Shown here piece after piece: positions 7,890 through 15,898 of a DNA stretch of 38,366 nucleotides. Below the pieces are notes generated by a model. It worked only from the letters and a program-made list of their open reading frames with translations, did no database searches and was not told where the DNA came from. Made by a program: the position numbers and the translations under genes. Location: contig JAJFIT010000116.1 of assembly GCA_021774775.1 (NCBI GenBank), positions 1 to 38,366 of the forward strand, given 5' to 3'. Origin of the DNA: Alphaproteobacteria bacterium. Lineage in GTDB: Bacteria > Pseudomonadota > Alphaproteobacteria > Sphingomonadales > Kordiimonadaceae. The stretch's first letter is position 1, and each line of letters begins with the position of its first letter.

Positions 7890-8903
7890 TTATATGAGAT
7901 CAGCTGGGCTGATAAGGCCTTGGCGCAGCATACTATGACAGACGATAGTTTCGATCAATTCCTGGTAATCAACCCCGGCACCGCGCGCGGAAAATGGCAC
8001 AGCCTTTTTCGACCAGAGATTACAGCTAAGATTAACTTCAAGGAAATTTAGCGAATCGGTGCTGGCATCATATTTAAACTCCATGCGCGCATAGTCGCAG
8101 GGCCATATTTCGGGCAGAATATTTTCTGCATGCCGGTGCAGCCGGTCAATGATCGACTGTTCGTTGTATATCTCAAGAACAACATCGTCGCTTGGTGTCA
8201 AATGCCGCTTTTGTTCGTAGGAACGAATGGCCAGCGGATCGTCGACCACGAAACGCACAACCGGCAATATCCACAGGTCTTTTCCGCCAATTATCGGCAC
8301 CGCCAATTCGTATCCATCAACAAAATCCTCCACAATTGCATCATGACCAAGCGAGTGCAGATAGTCGATATGATCTTTGGCATCGGCCCAGGTTTCAACG
8401 GATTTAATCCCCCAGGATGCAGAACTTGCATTCGGCTTAACCACCAACCTGTCGGTTTTGAAGTCGGGTGCGTTGATTGCATGGCAACCGCGGCGGTATA
8501 TTTCCCAGTCTGGCGTTGAAAGCCCGCGGTTTTTCGCCGCCAGCTTCATCAGGTGTTTGTCATCACCCAACCCGCGCAATATGGGGCTGGCCCCCAGATA
8601 GGGTATGTTATTGTAGGATGATATAAGCGGCGCAAGCATTTCGCTGTTGACGAAACCACCACGATTATAAAGTGTGAAAAGAAAATCATAATCCTGGGTT
8701 TCAAAAAGTCGCTCATAGCGGCTGCAAGCCTCTATATTGAAACCAATCGCCCGCAACGTTTCGCGTAACTCATAATGATAGGTCGCGTGGCTTCCGTCTT
8801 CCTGGTCTGGCGTTCCGTCACCTTCGGCCCATTTTGCCAGAAATAGAATTTTTAGTCTTTCCTTGGCCTCATCCTTCAGGCGCAAACACTGTTCGTGTGG
8901 CAT
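7890..8903 (-). CDS. ATP-grasp ligase, D-Ala-D-Ala ligase-like
   Basis: A 337-residue ATP-grasp enzyme. An N-terminal domain starts at KILFLAKWAEGDG. The segment YNNIPYLGASPILRGLGDDKHLMKLAAKNRGL (about 94-125) matches the region before the ATP-binding core in D-alanine ligases (yLGas...DKh..K). DRLVVKPNASSASWGIKSV carries the nucleotide-binding lysine, IVEDFVDGYELAVPII the lid/phosphate region, and ARMEFKYD...LNFLEVNLSCNL the metal-binding Glu and Asn. Such enzymes join a carboxylate to an amine or hydroxyl via an acyl phosphate. It is not ddl itself: no mur/fts context, and the sequence is divergent. GAGG stands five bases before ATG 8903. Confidence 0.85.
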   Translation of the reverse strand: MPHEQCLRLKDEAKERLKILFLAKWAEGDGTPDQEDGSHATYHYELRETLRAIGFNIEACSRYERLFETQDYDFLFTLYNRGGFVNSEMLAPLISSYNNIPYLGASPILRGLGDDKHLMKLAAKNRGLSTPDWEIYRRGCHAINAPDFKTDRLVVKPNASSASWGIKSVETWADAKDHIDYLHSLGHDAIVEDFVDGYELAVPIIGGKDLWILPVVRFVVDDPLAIRSYEQKRHLTPSDDVVLEIYNEQSIIDRLHRHAENILPEIWPCDYARMEFKYDASTDSLNFLEVNLSCNLWSKKAVPFSARGAGVDYQELIETIVCHSMLRQGLISPADLI

Positions 8904-8919
8904 AATAACCTCATTTTTT

Positions 8920-8944
8920 CAGTGATTCTGTCTATTCATCACTG
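8920..8944. promoter_or_regulatory. Dyad CAGTGAT-N11-ATCACTG upstream of ATP-grasp gene
   Basis: Perfect 7-bp arms (8920-8926 and 8938-8944) are separated by 11 bases. The dyad lies 17 bases upstream of the ATP-grasp start, in the region divergent from pip. It could be a repressor or activator site, or a hairpin in the leader transcript just before the ribosome binding site. No assignment to a regulator family is possible. Confidence 0.4.
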
Positions 8945-9112
8945 TGAAACAATCGTTAGCGCCCTCCACACGCGCTGCTCGAACTCCCCTTTAAGTCATC
9001 CCGTCTACATCGTTTTGGGGGCCATGCCAAATAGTTTTGAATGGTAACAAACACGTACACCCACTTGTCACGCACCAAGACCCCGGCTAGACTTAAAAAA
9101 AAAGGAAAAAAA

Positions 9113-10078
9113 TTGCGCGCGGACGGAAAAGCGGCCTTACGGACATTATACCCTGCCATTCAGCCCTATCATAAAGAATGGATAGCAACCGGCGATAACC
9201 ACCGAATTTATGTGGAGCAGTCTGGCAACCCTAACGGCTTGCCTGTTTTATTTGTCCACGGTGGTCCAGGCGGCGGCAGCAGCCCTATCCAGCGACGTTT
9301 CTTCAACCCCAGCAAGTACCGAATCATCCTGTTTGACCAGCGTGGCTGCGGCCAGAGCAAACCCCACGCATCGCTGAAAAACAACACAACCCAGCATCTG
9401 ATCAATGATATGGCACATATTCGCAAACAATTGGGTGTTGATAAGTGGATATTATTTGGCGGCTCGTGGGGCAGCACACTGGCGCTTTTATATGCTCAGG
9501 CATTCCCCGATCATGTGCATAGCCTGATCTTGCGCGGTATTTTTCTGATGCGTCAGCGCGAACTGGACTGGTTTTACAAAGATGGTACAGGACGTATTTT
9601 CCCGGAATCCTGGTCCCGCTTTACCGGCTTGGTCCCGGAGGAGGAACGCAGCGATGTAATCGGTGCCTATTACCGGCGATTGACCGAACCGGAGTTTGAA
9701 GAAACCCGCCTGAGATTCGCAAAAGAATGGAGCCTGTGGGAAGGCAGCACCGTGACACTTGTGCCCGACGAAGAACAACGCGCGCACTCGGTCGACCCTG
9801 TATTTGCGCTCGCCTTTGCACGCATTGAAGCGCACTATTTCCACAATCAGGGCTTCCTCAAAACTGACAATCAAATCCTCAGCGACGCGGGCAAGCTGAT
9901 TGGCATCCCAACCACTATCATTCAGGGCAGATACGATTCGATTTGCCCGCCCATTTCCGCCTGGGAACTGTCGAAGGCCATGCCGTGGGCAAAACTCAAA
10001 ATGGTGGCAGTGGCGGGCCATTCAGCGTTTGAAACCGCAATTCAGCACGAACTTATCTGCGCCACAGACGCTGCGTGA
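9113..10078 (+). CDS. pip: Prolyl aminopeptidase (proline iminopeptidase)
   Basis: An alpha/beta-hydrolase that removes N-terminal proline from peptides in the cytoplasm. Signatures, numbered from the chosen start: HGGPGGGSSP oxyanion region (49-58), DQRGCGQS (75-82), nucleophile S118 in GGSWGS, Asp275 in GRYDSICPP and His303 in VAGHSAFE. The frame extends upstream to ATG 9041, which has no Shine-Dalgarno and would add 24 basic residues foreign to the family. TTG 9113 has AAAGGA (9101-9106) six bases ahead and gives 321 residues, close to the family's usual length of about 310-320. The stop lies inside a GCTGCGT-G-ACGCAGC palindrome (10070-10084). Confidence 0.93.
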   Translation: MRADGKAALRTLYPAIQPYHKEWIATGDNHRIYVEQSGNPNGLPVLFVHGGPGGGSSPIQRRFFNPSKYRIILFDQRGCGQSKPHASLKNNTTQHLINDMAHIRKQLGVDKWILFGGSWGSTLALLYAQAFPDHVHSLILRGIFLMRQRELDWFYKDGTGRIFPESWSRFTGLVPEEERSDVIGAYYRRLTEPEFEETRLRFAKEWSLWEGSTVTLVPDEEQRAHSVDPVFALAFARIEAHYFHNQGFLKTDNQILSDAGKLIGIPTTIIQGRYDSICPPISAWELSKAMPWAKLKMVAVAGHSAFETAIQHELICATDAA

Positions 10079-10187
10079 CGCAGCCTGCGGCACAGTGATG
10101 CGGCATGTTGCCTCAAGACATTGACGCCCGCTGAAAAGTTGGACATAGATAGCGCCGGGTTTTGAAAACAACGGACCAAGTGCGTCG

Positions 10188-10649
10188 ATGAAAAACATTC
10201 TGATCAGCATCTTAATCCTGGCAACGCCGGTATCTTTACCCGTGATCGCGCATGGCACCGAGCCACATGCTACCCTCGATATTTCGCAAGCATGGGCGCG
10301 CAAAACTGGGTCTCGCACCGCATCAGCAGCTGTTTATGTAGACATTAAAAACCTGTCTGAAACGATGGAAAGATTGCTGTCTGCCGGGTCAGACCGAGCA
10401 TCAATGGCAATGATCCATCGCTCGTCCGAACGGGACGGTATTATGCGCATGAAAATGCAGGACAGCGTGGAAATTCGCCCGGGTGCCACAGCTTCATTTG
10501 AACCAGGCGGATTGCACATAATGCTGACCAATTTGGACGAACCACTCAAACAAGGGCAGCTATTTCCGCTTCGGCTTACTTTTGAGCACGCCGGACAGGT
10601 GGAAATATTCGTGGAAGTAACCGGCATTGCCGGACTTGAAAAACAATAA
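10188..10649 (+). CDS. Periplasmic PCuAC copper chaperone
   Basis: A 153-residue exported copper-binding protein. An N-terminal signal peptide (about 1-21, ending VIAHG) precedes a PCuAC cupredoxin-like domain. The family Cu(I) motif H-X10-M-X21-H-X-M is exactly met by H77, M88, H110 and M112. PCuAC proteins carry copper to the CuA or CuB site of cytochrome c oxidase. No Sco1 or oxidase gene is beside it here; its neighbours are pip and, convergently, hemH 21 bases away. Ferrochelatase nearby fits a loose link to cytochrome assembly, but this is inference. Confidence 0.9.
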   Translation: MKNILISILILATPVSLPVIAHGTEPHATLDISQAWARKTGSRTASAAVYVDIKNLSETMERLLSAGSDRASMAMIHRSSERDGIMRMKMQDSVEIRPGATASFEPGGLHIMLTNLDEPLKQGQLFPLRLTFEHAGQVEIFVEVTGIAGLEKQ

Positions 10650-10670
10650 ACGCATTTTGCGGCGCTACGT

Positions 10671-11717
10671 CTAAATCCAACCTGCTGCGTCCCGGCGCAC
10701 AACACCCTCCAGCATATCCATGCCGCCCGCGCTGTCATTCAGGCAGGGGATATAGTGGAAGTGCGTGCCGCCAGCCTCCAAAAACTGTTCCCGCAGTTCC
10801 ATGTTCAACTCTTCCAGTGTCTCAAGACAGTCGGCGGAAAAAGCCGGTGCCATCACCGCAAGCTTTTTGACCCCGTCTGCCGCCAACTGATCAACCATTT
10901 TATCGGTATAGGGGCTGACCCACTGCGCCGGGCCCACCCGCGACTGAAATGACGTGACAATTTCGTCTGCGCTGTAACCAGCGGCTTCCTGAAATAACCG
11001 CGATGTTTTCCGGCAATGGCAGGGGTACGGGTCGCCTTTGTCAAAATAGGCCTGCGGTATCGAATGATAGGACATCAATATTTTTTCCGGCTGCCAGTCA
11101 AGCGTATCCAGTGACGTTTTTGCCGACTCAGTCAAGGCCGCAATATAGGCCGGGTCATCGCAGTAGCGGGCGACTGTATGCACGGCCGGTTGCCAGCGCA
11201 TTTTTCCCAAACATTCAAAAGCCTTGTCAAAGGTGGACGCTGTTGTCGTCGCGCTATATTGCGGATACAGCGCGAACAATATTAGCCGCTCGCAGCCCGC
11301 TTCCTGCAACTCGCGAAGCCCCGCCGCAATTGACGGGTTGCCGTATCGAAACGCCCACGCAACGGTTAATTCATCACCGAAGGCTTCGCCCAGTTTTTCG
11401 CATTGGGACCGCGCATAGGTCCTCAGCGGCGATTCGCCGCGCTCATAATCCCAAATTTTCCCGTAAGCCCGTGCCGATTTGGCGGGCCGGAACGTCAATA
11501 TAGGACCGTAAAGAATAGGCAACCACAACAGACGCGGTGTTTCAATGACCCGCGGGTCAGACAGAAATTCGGCCAAAAACCTGCGTACAGAACCGTATGT
11601 GGGCGCATCCGGTGTGCCCAGGCTCATCAGCAAAAGCCCGGTTTTACCGTGCTTCACGGGCAGATGCTCAGGCGGATATTCTGATGGCAACAAAGTATCG
11701 TGATTTGATTTCGGCAT
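10671..11717 (-). CDS. hemH: Ferrochelatase
   Basis: A 348-residue enzyme that inserts Fe(II) into protoporphyrin IX, the last step of protoheme synthesis. Seen: LLLMSLGTPDAPT near the N terminus, FRYGNPSI, LYPQYSATTTAS, catalytic H218 in SYHSIP, and E299 in SADCLETLEE. GDPYPCHC follows the His motif as in many bacterial members. Eight cysteines are present (106, 142, 169, 186, 233, 235, 297, 325); some bacterial ferrochelatases carry a [2Fe-2S] cluster, but I cannot assign ligands. It is transcribed toward the copper chaperone gene, with 54 bases separating it from the upstream metallohydrolase gene on the same strand. Confidence 0.96.
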   Translation of the reverse strand: MPKSNHDTLLPSEYPPEHLPVKHGKTGLLLMSLGTPDAPTYGSVRRFLAEFLSDPRVIETPRLLWLPILYGPILTFRPAKSARAYGKIWDYERGESPLRTYARSQCEKLGEAFGDELTVAWAFRYGNPSIAAGLRELQEAGCERLILFALYPQYSATTTASTFDKAFECLGKMRWQPAVHTVARYCDDPAYIAALTESAKTSLDTLDWQPEKILMSYHSIPQAYFDKGDPYPCHCRKTSRLFQEAAGYSADEIVTSFQSRVGPAQWVSPYTDKMVDQLAADGVKKLAVMAPAFSADCLETLEELNMELREQFLEAGGTHFHYIPCLNDSAGGMDMLEGVVRRDAAGWI

Positions 11718-11771
11718 TCGCGCTGGCTTTCACTCAAATTTTCCCGGATCTTGAGGCTCCCGTACCGGCCT

Positions 11772-12863
11772 CTAGTGCAATATACGCACAAGCATTGCGC
11801 CCGGTTCTCTCAGTGGGTCTGTTGCCACCGATAAAACCACGCCGTCACGCGGCGCATAATAGCTGGCCAGCTCACCGCCGTATGCGTCAACCATTGTTGC
11901 CACCTTCTGGCCTTTCTTTACTCGATCTTTCAGGCCCACATGAATATAAGCAAATCCGCCAACATCCGTGTAAATATTAACCGATGTAGCGCCGACAACA
12001 GGCTCAACTGCTGGCCCGACCCTGTCACCCGGCAGCATATCAAGGCCTTTCATCAGATTTTGCAATCCTGCGACCGACCGGGCAACCAATTCCGGCTGCC
12101 ATCGTTTCGGGCCACCAACCTCAAGGGTAACGGACGGAACCCCGGCCCGCATCAGCGCGGTTTCCAGCGTACCGTCCTGGCCGCGATCATTTTTGATCAG
12201 GTCAGGCGACAGATCAAACGCCATCTGCCGCGATGTGGGGTTTCGGAAATCGGCAAACACAAACAGCGGATAATCTGACCCTCGGGTCTGGGTATGCAAG
12301 TCAACGGCATAATCAGCGTTATTTTTGAATAGGCTATGCCAAAGTCGGCCCACATATCGCTCGGCCGCATTGCCGCCGTCCAGCCTGCCAGGGAACAAAC
12401 GGTTAAGGTCAGCCATGTTGCCGCCTTCGTCCGACCCCACGAAATGCCGGTTGTTGGCATTCATGCCGGGCTGGTTGACGCCGGGCACCACAACAAGCGT
12501 GCCGCGCAGCGCGGTGACATCAATAGACTGCAACAGCCCATGAATGACCGAAATGCCGTTCAACTCGTCGCCGTGCACCGCTGACGTTAACAAAAGTTTT
12601 GGCCCCGCCGCTGCGCCCTTGGCCACCAACAACGGTACCCATATGGCTTCGCCTGTGTTGGTGCTGCCGGCATTAAATTTCAATCGATGAAGCCCGGCCT
12701 GCATCGTCGACACCGAAAGGGACGTTACTGCCGTCGCTGGGGCTTCCTGATCACCCACAGCCGTACCGCCGCCGGGCACCGCAGACTGGCCACTAGCAAG
12801 CGCAGCAACACCCGTCCCCATAAGGGTCAGAGCAAAAGCCACAAACGTTATAGTTTTCGTCAT
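11772..12863 (-). CDS. Exported succinylglutamate desuccinylase/aspartoacylase-family protein
   Basis: A 363-residue zinc metallohydrolase of the AstE/AspA (M14-like) family. The fold signatures are SAVHGDELNGISVIHGLL with zinc ligands His and Glu (HGDE), NRLFPGRLDGG for substrate binding, DLHTQTRGSDYPLF with the third zinc ligand, and TLEVGG with the catalytic Glu. A C-terminal beta-barrel module (GLKDRVKKGQKV, YYAPRDGVVLS) resembles a hybrid-motif domain. The start chosen, ATG 12861-12863, opens a clean signal peptide ending VAALAS; the frame extends 38 residues further but that part is not signal-like. The enzyme is therefore probably periplasmic, so it is unlikely to serve cytoplasmic arginine catabolism. 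Substrate unknown. Confidence 0.85.
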   Translation of the reverse strand: MTKTITFVAFALTLMGTGVAALASGQSAVPGGGTAVGDQEAPATAVTSLSVSTMQAGLHRLKFNAGSTNTGEAIWVPLLVAKGAAAGPKLLLTSAVHGDELNGISVIHGLLQSIDVTALRGTLVVVPGVNQPGMNANNRHFVGSDEGGNMADLNRLFPGRLDGGNAAERYVGRLWHSLFKNNADYAVDLHTQTRGSDYPLFVFADFRNPTSRQMAFDLSPDLIKNDRGQDGTLETALMRAGVPSVTLEVGGPKRWQPELVARSVAGLQNLMKGLDMLPGDRVGPAVEPVVGATSVNIYTDVGGFAYIHVGLKDRVKKGQKVATMVDAYGGELASYYAPRDGVVLSVATDPLREPGAMLVRILH

Positions 12864-13022
12864 AAACTCAAGGTCTTTTCTACTGATGCTCTTTACCATA
12901 TCAGGGCCCTGTGCGGGACAGCATTCGTAAATTTGGCTGACATAATGATTGTTATATACATTAAATTGCAATGACATAGTTCATTTTGAGGTTGCACCAA
13001 GCGCGACAAATGGGCCAAACAA

Positions 13023-13057
13023 GACTATAGTCTGAATTTCAGATGGCCAAGTTGGCC
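13023..13057. promoter_or_regulatory. Two palindromes upstream of the CDF gene
   Basis: GACTATAGTC (13023-13032) is a perfect 10-bp palindrome and includes a TATAGT -10-like hexamer. GGCCAAGTTGGCC (13045-13057) is a 6-bp inverted repeat about one base. Both lie 35-70 bases before the CDF-transporter start, where an operator would be expected. No regulator is identifiable. Confidence 0.3.
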
Positions 13058-13092
13058 GCAAGAACGGACAAGGCGCAAACGAGGGACAATCA

Positions 13093-13719
13093 ATGGGCGC
13101 AGAATGCTGCAATGACGTAAAGTTTGACGGGGTTGACCCGACATACAAGCGCGTGTTGCTGATTGTCATTGCCATCAACGCTATTATGTTTCTGGTTGAA
13201 ATGCCCATGGGTTTTGTTGGCCAATCGCAAGCACTCAAGGCCGATGCACTGGATTTTCTGGGCGACACCCTGACATATGCAATTTCTCTGGCTGTCATTG
13301 GTAAAACCGCCACCCTGCGCGCCAAAGTCGCGCTATTGAAGGGTATCAGCCTTGCTGCCATGGGCATATGGGTTTTGGGCTCCACCCTTTATGCGGTTTT
13401 TTATATGCAAACGCCAACTGCCATGATTATGGGGTCGGTTGGCTTCGCAGCACTGGCGGCAAACGTTATCAGTGTGCTGCTACTAATGCGCTTCAAGGAC
13501 GGCGACGCCAATGTACGCTCGGTATGGCTGTGCAGCCGCAACGATGCCATCGGTAATATTATGGTAATGGTCGCAGCATCAGGCGTATGGCTGTCCGGCA
13601 CAGGCTGGCCAGACCTGATCGTCGCCAGCTTTATGGCTTCATTATTCCTGTCGGGTGCCTTCACAATTATTCGCCAGGCGCGCCATGAGTTGGCTCACAA
13701 CCGTGCGCCAGCGGAATAA
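13093..13719 (+). CDS. CDF-type cation transporter, short form
   Basis: A 208-residue integral membrane protein of the cation diffusion facilitator type, with about six TM helices. The metal-site helices are visible as ALKADALDFLGDTLTY (TM2) and SRNDAIGNIMVM (TM5), each with paired Asp or Asn/Asp residues. An N-terminal MGAECCNDV supplies a Cys pair before TM1. It ends soon after TM6 and lacks the cytoplasmic C-terminal domain of full-length CDF exporters (about 300 residues), which is typical of this short subfamily. GAGGGA precedes the ATG. It begins a likely operon with the LplT-like gene, six bases downstream. Confidence 0.82.
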   Translation: MGAECCNDVKFDGVDPTYKRVLLIVIAINAIMFLVEMPMGFVGQSQALKADALDFLGDTLTYAISLAVIGKTATLRAKVALLKGISLAAMGIWVLGSTLYAVFYMQTPTAMIMGSVGFAALAANVISVLLLMRFKDGDANVRSVWLCSRNDAIGNIMVMVAASGVWLSGTGWPDLIVASFMASLFLSGAFTIIRQARHELAHNRAPAE

Positions 13720-13725
13720 CCCGGC

Positions 13726-15060
13726 ATGGCAGAAAACGCGGAAGAAAACGATAAACATTTCCTGTTAACCCAGCGGTTTTTGCCGCTGTTTTTAACTCAG
13801 TTTCTGGGCGCGTTTAACGACAACCTGTTCCGGCAGGCAGTAATCATTTTGATCACTTTTCGTTTTGCTGCCGAAGTATCAGTGGCACCGCCTATCCTGA
13901 CAAATCTGGCAGTTGGGCTGTTCATTTTGCCGTTTTTCCTTTTCTCGGCGCTGGCGGGACAGTTGGCTGATAAATTTGAAAAATCCAACCAGATTGTCTG
14001 GATAAAGCTGTGGGAAATCGCCCTGATGATCTTCGGTGCTTTCGCTTTTTACGCTGAAAGCCTGACCCTGATGATTATCGTTCTGGCCGGGCTCGGACTG
14101 CAATCCACCTTCTTTGGCCCGATAAAATACGGCATTCTGCCCGACCTGATGAAACGCACGGAACTGCTGTCTGCCAACGCACTGGTAGAGGCCGCAACCT
14201 TTGTTGCGATACTTTTGGGTTTAGTCATCGGCGGCATGCTGGTACTCAGCGAAGGCGGGCTGACTCAGGTATCTTTGTTCATGATCGGGATTGCAGTTGT
14301 TGGCACACTGACCGGACGCATGGTACCCAAAACCGGACCGGCAGCACCGGACCTCAAAATTAACCTGAATATTTTCGCTTCCACAGGTCATCTACTGAAA
14401 TCCAGCTGGTCCAACGACATCAGTCGCAGAGCGATCATTGGCATCAGCTGGATTTGGCTGCTGGGCACAATTTTTATCGCACAAATTCCCGATATCGTAA
14501 AAAACCGCCTTGGCGGCGACGAGCAAATCGTCACGCTGTTTATGGCGTGTTTTTCACTGGGTATAGGAGCAGGCTCGTTGATCTGCAGCCGTCTGCTGAA
14601 AGGCGTGATAACTGCCAGGCTTGCGGCACCAGCCCTCGCGGCACTGGCGATTGTTTCAATCACAATGGTTGCCATGTTGCCCGCAGCTGGCCCTGGCACA
14701 ATTGTTGGGTTCGATGCGTTCCTTCAGTCACCGACCAATATCATAATCACGCTTTTGATGATTTGTATCGCTGTGGGTGCGGGCATCGTAATCGTGCCGC
14801 TTTATGCAATTTTGCAGGACAGGACCGACCGGCAGGAACGCTCACGCACCATGGCCGCAACCAATATTGTCAACAGTGGCTTTATGGCCGTTGGCTCGCT
14901 GGTGGCGGCGGGCTTGATCGGCGCAGGCGTCAGTTCGCCGCAGGTTCTGCTGATTACCGGTGCCGCGAACCTGATATTTATCCCGGTTATTAAGCGTTTA
15001 CAGCGCGACCTGCAGACCCGCCTGCCGACATCAGCGCAGCCCAGCGAGGCTGCAAGATAG
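13726..15060 (+). CDS. LplT-like MFS transporter (lysophospholipid transporter type)
   Basis: A 444-residue, 12-helix MFS protein. The N terminus reads QRFLPLFLTQFLGAFNDNLFRQ, the hallmark of LplT and of the MFS half of acyl-ACP phospholipid acyltransferase fusions. GQLADKFEKSNQIVWIKLWEI and FGPIKYGILPDLM also match that group. LplT flips lysophospholipids inward so that they can be re-acylated. No acyltransferase (aas/plsC) domain is fused or adjacent; the next gene is a YhhN-type lysoplasmalogenase instead. The spacing of six bases behind the CDF gene implies cotranscription. The substrate is inferred from family only. Confidence 0.85.
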   Translation: MAENAEENDKHFLLTQRFLPLFLTQFLGAFNDNLFRQAVIILITFRFAAEVSVAPPILTNLAVGLFILPFFLFSALAGQLADKFEKSNQIVWIKLWEIALMIFGAFAFYAESLTLMIIVLAGLGLQSTFFGPIKYGILPDLMKRTELLSANALVEAATFVAILLGLVIGGMLVLSEGGLTQVSLFMIGIAVVGTLTGRMVPKTGPAAPDLKINLNIFASTGHLLKSSWSNDISRRAIIGISWIWLLGTIFIAQIPDIVKNRLGGDEQIVTLFMACFSLGIGAGSLICSRLLKGVITARLAAPALAALAIVSITMVAMLPAAGPGTIVGFDAFLQSPTNIIITLLMICIAVGAGIVIVPLYAILQDRTDRQERSRTMAATNIVNSGFMAVGSLVAAGLIGAGVSSPQVLLITGAANLIFIPVIKRLQRDLQTRLPTSAQPSEAAR

Positions 15061-15079
15061 ATACATTTGAATCAAAGAC

Positions 15080-15109
15080 TTGAGGCATTTGGCCAACCGG
15101 GATTATACT
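15080..15109 (+). promoter_or_regulatory. Candidate sigma-70 promoter for yhhN-type gene
   Basis: TTGAGG (15080-15085) and TATACT (15104-15109) are separated by 18 bases. They lie just before the AAAAGGGGA ribosome binding site of the lysoplasmalogenase gene and downstream of the LplT-like stop. This supports the later TTG start and some independent expression. Confidence 0.4.
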
Positions 15110-15129
15110 GCGGCAAAAGGGGAACAGAC

Positions 15130-15849
15130 TTGGCTCGTATTTTCCACCGCCGCAAACAACCGATTGTCGAAGCCATTGGCCAGTTGATGGTTTTTTTGTC
15201 GTTTCTCGGCGCGGTCCTGTATGGAGGCGGCTGGTACCCTGACGGCCTACTGTGGCAGGTGCTGGCAAAAGCCAGTGCGGTCAGTTTTCTGATATTATTT
15301 GTTTTGGTCACCTCTCAGACAACCAATCATTTGCTATTGTTGCTGGCGCTGACAGCCTCGGTGCTGGGCGATGTTTTATTGGCAATTCCTGCGGAAAACA
15401 GCTTCCTGCGCGGTTTGTTGGCCTTTTTTGTTGCCCATGTATTTTACGTTGGACTGTTTTTAAAAAACCGCTTGCCGTTTGAAGATGTGTCCAATATCCG
15501 CATGCAAATCGGTGGGCTGATTATCGCCGCGGCAGGGATCGGAGTATTTATACTCTATAATGGGAATCTGGAAACCATGCTCATCCCGGTTATCGCTTAC
15601 AGCGCGGTACTGACCCTGATGACAGTCAGCGCACTATTTAGCAGGTTTCCAATCAAACTGGTGGGAACCGGAGCAATATTATTTCTGATTTCTGATTCTA
15701 TTCTCGGTGCCCAGACATTTCTTAATGTCAATCTGGGCGGTTCCCTGAGCGTTTGGGTCCCCTATTTCCTAGGGCAATTATTTCTTACGCTGGGCGTGAT
15801 GCTATATGATGAGCGACCCACCAATTTTGGTGGCTACCGATTTGACTAA
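15130..15849 (+). CDS. YhhN/TMEM86-family lysoplasmalogenase
   Basis: An integral membrane protein of about 239 residues with eight or so TM helices. The family core is visible as LLLLLALTASVLGDVLLAIP (the conserved Asp after SxxGD) and LISDSILGAQTF (the second conserved Asp), with AFFVAHVFYVGLF between. YhhN/TMEM86 enzymes cleave the vinyl-ether bond of lysoplasmalogens, releasing a fatty aldehyde and a glycerophospho-headgroup. TTG 15130-15132 with AAAAGGGGA (15115-15123) six bases ahead is preferred; TTG 15067 would add 21 residues and lacks a Shine-Dalgarno. It lies behind the LplT-like gene on the same strand. Confidence 0.82.
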   Translation: MARIFHRRKQPIVEAIGQLMVFLSFLGAVLYGGGWYPDGLLWQVLAKASAVSFLILFVLVTSQTTNHLLLLLALTASVLGDVLLAIPAENSFLRGLLAFFVAHVFYVGLFLKNRLPFEDVSNIRMQIGGLIIAAAGIGVFILYNGNLETMLIPVIAYSAVLTLMTVSALFSRFPIKLVGTGAILFLISDSILGAQTFLNVNLGGSLSVWVPYFLGQLFLTLGVMLYDERPTNFGGYRFD

Positions 15850-15898
15850 TCGGCTAAAATCACTCAATAAACTTAACTCCAAATAATAGTGTCGGAAC

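Noticed and set aside
10671-11717. [2Fe-2S] cluster in ferrochelatase, suggested by eight cysteines.
   Set aside because: I cannot match the cysteines to a known ligand pattern by eye, so no claim is made.
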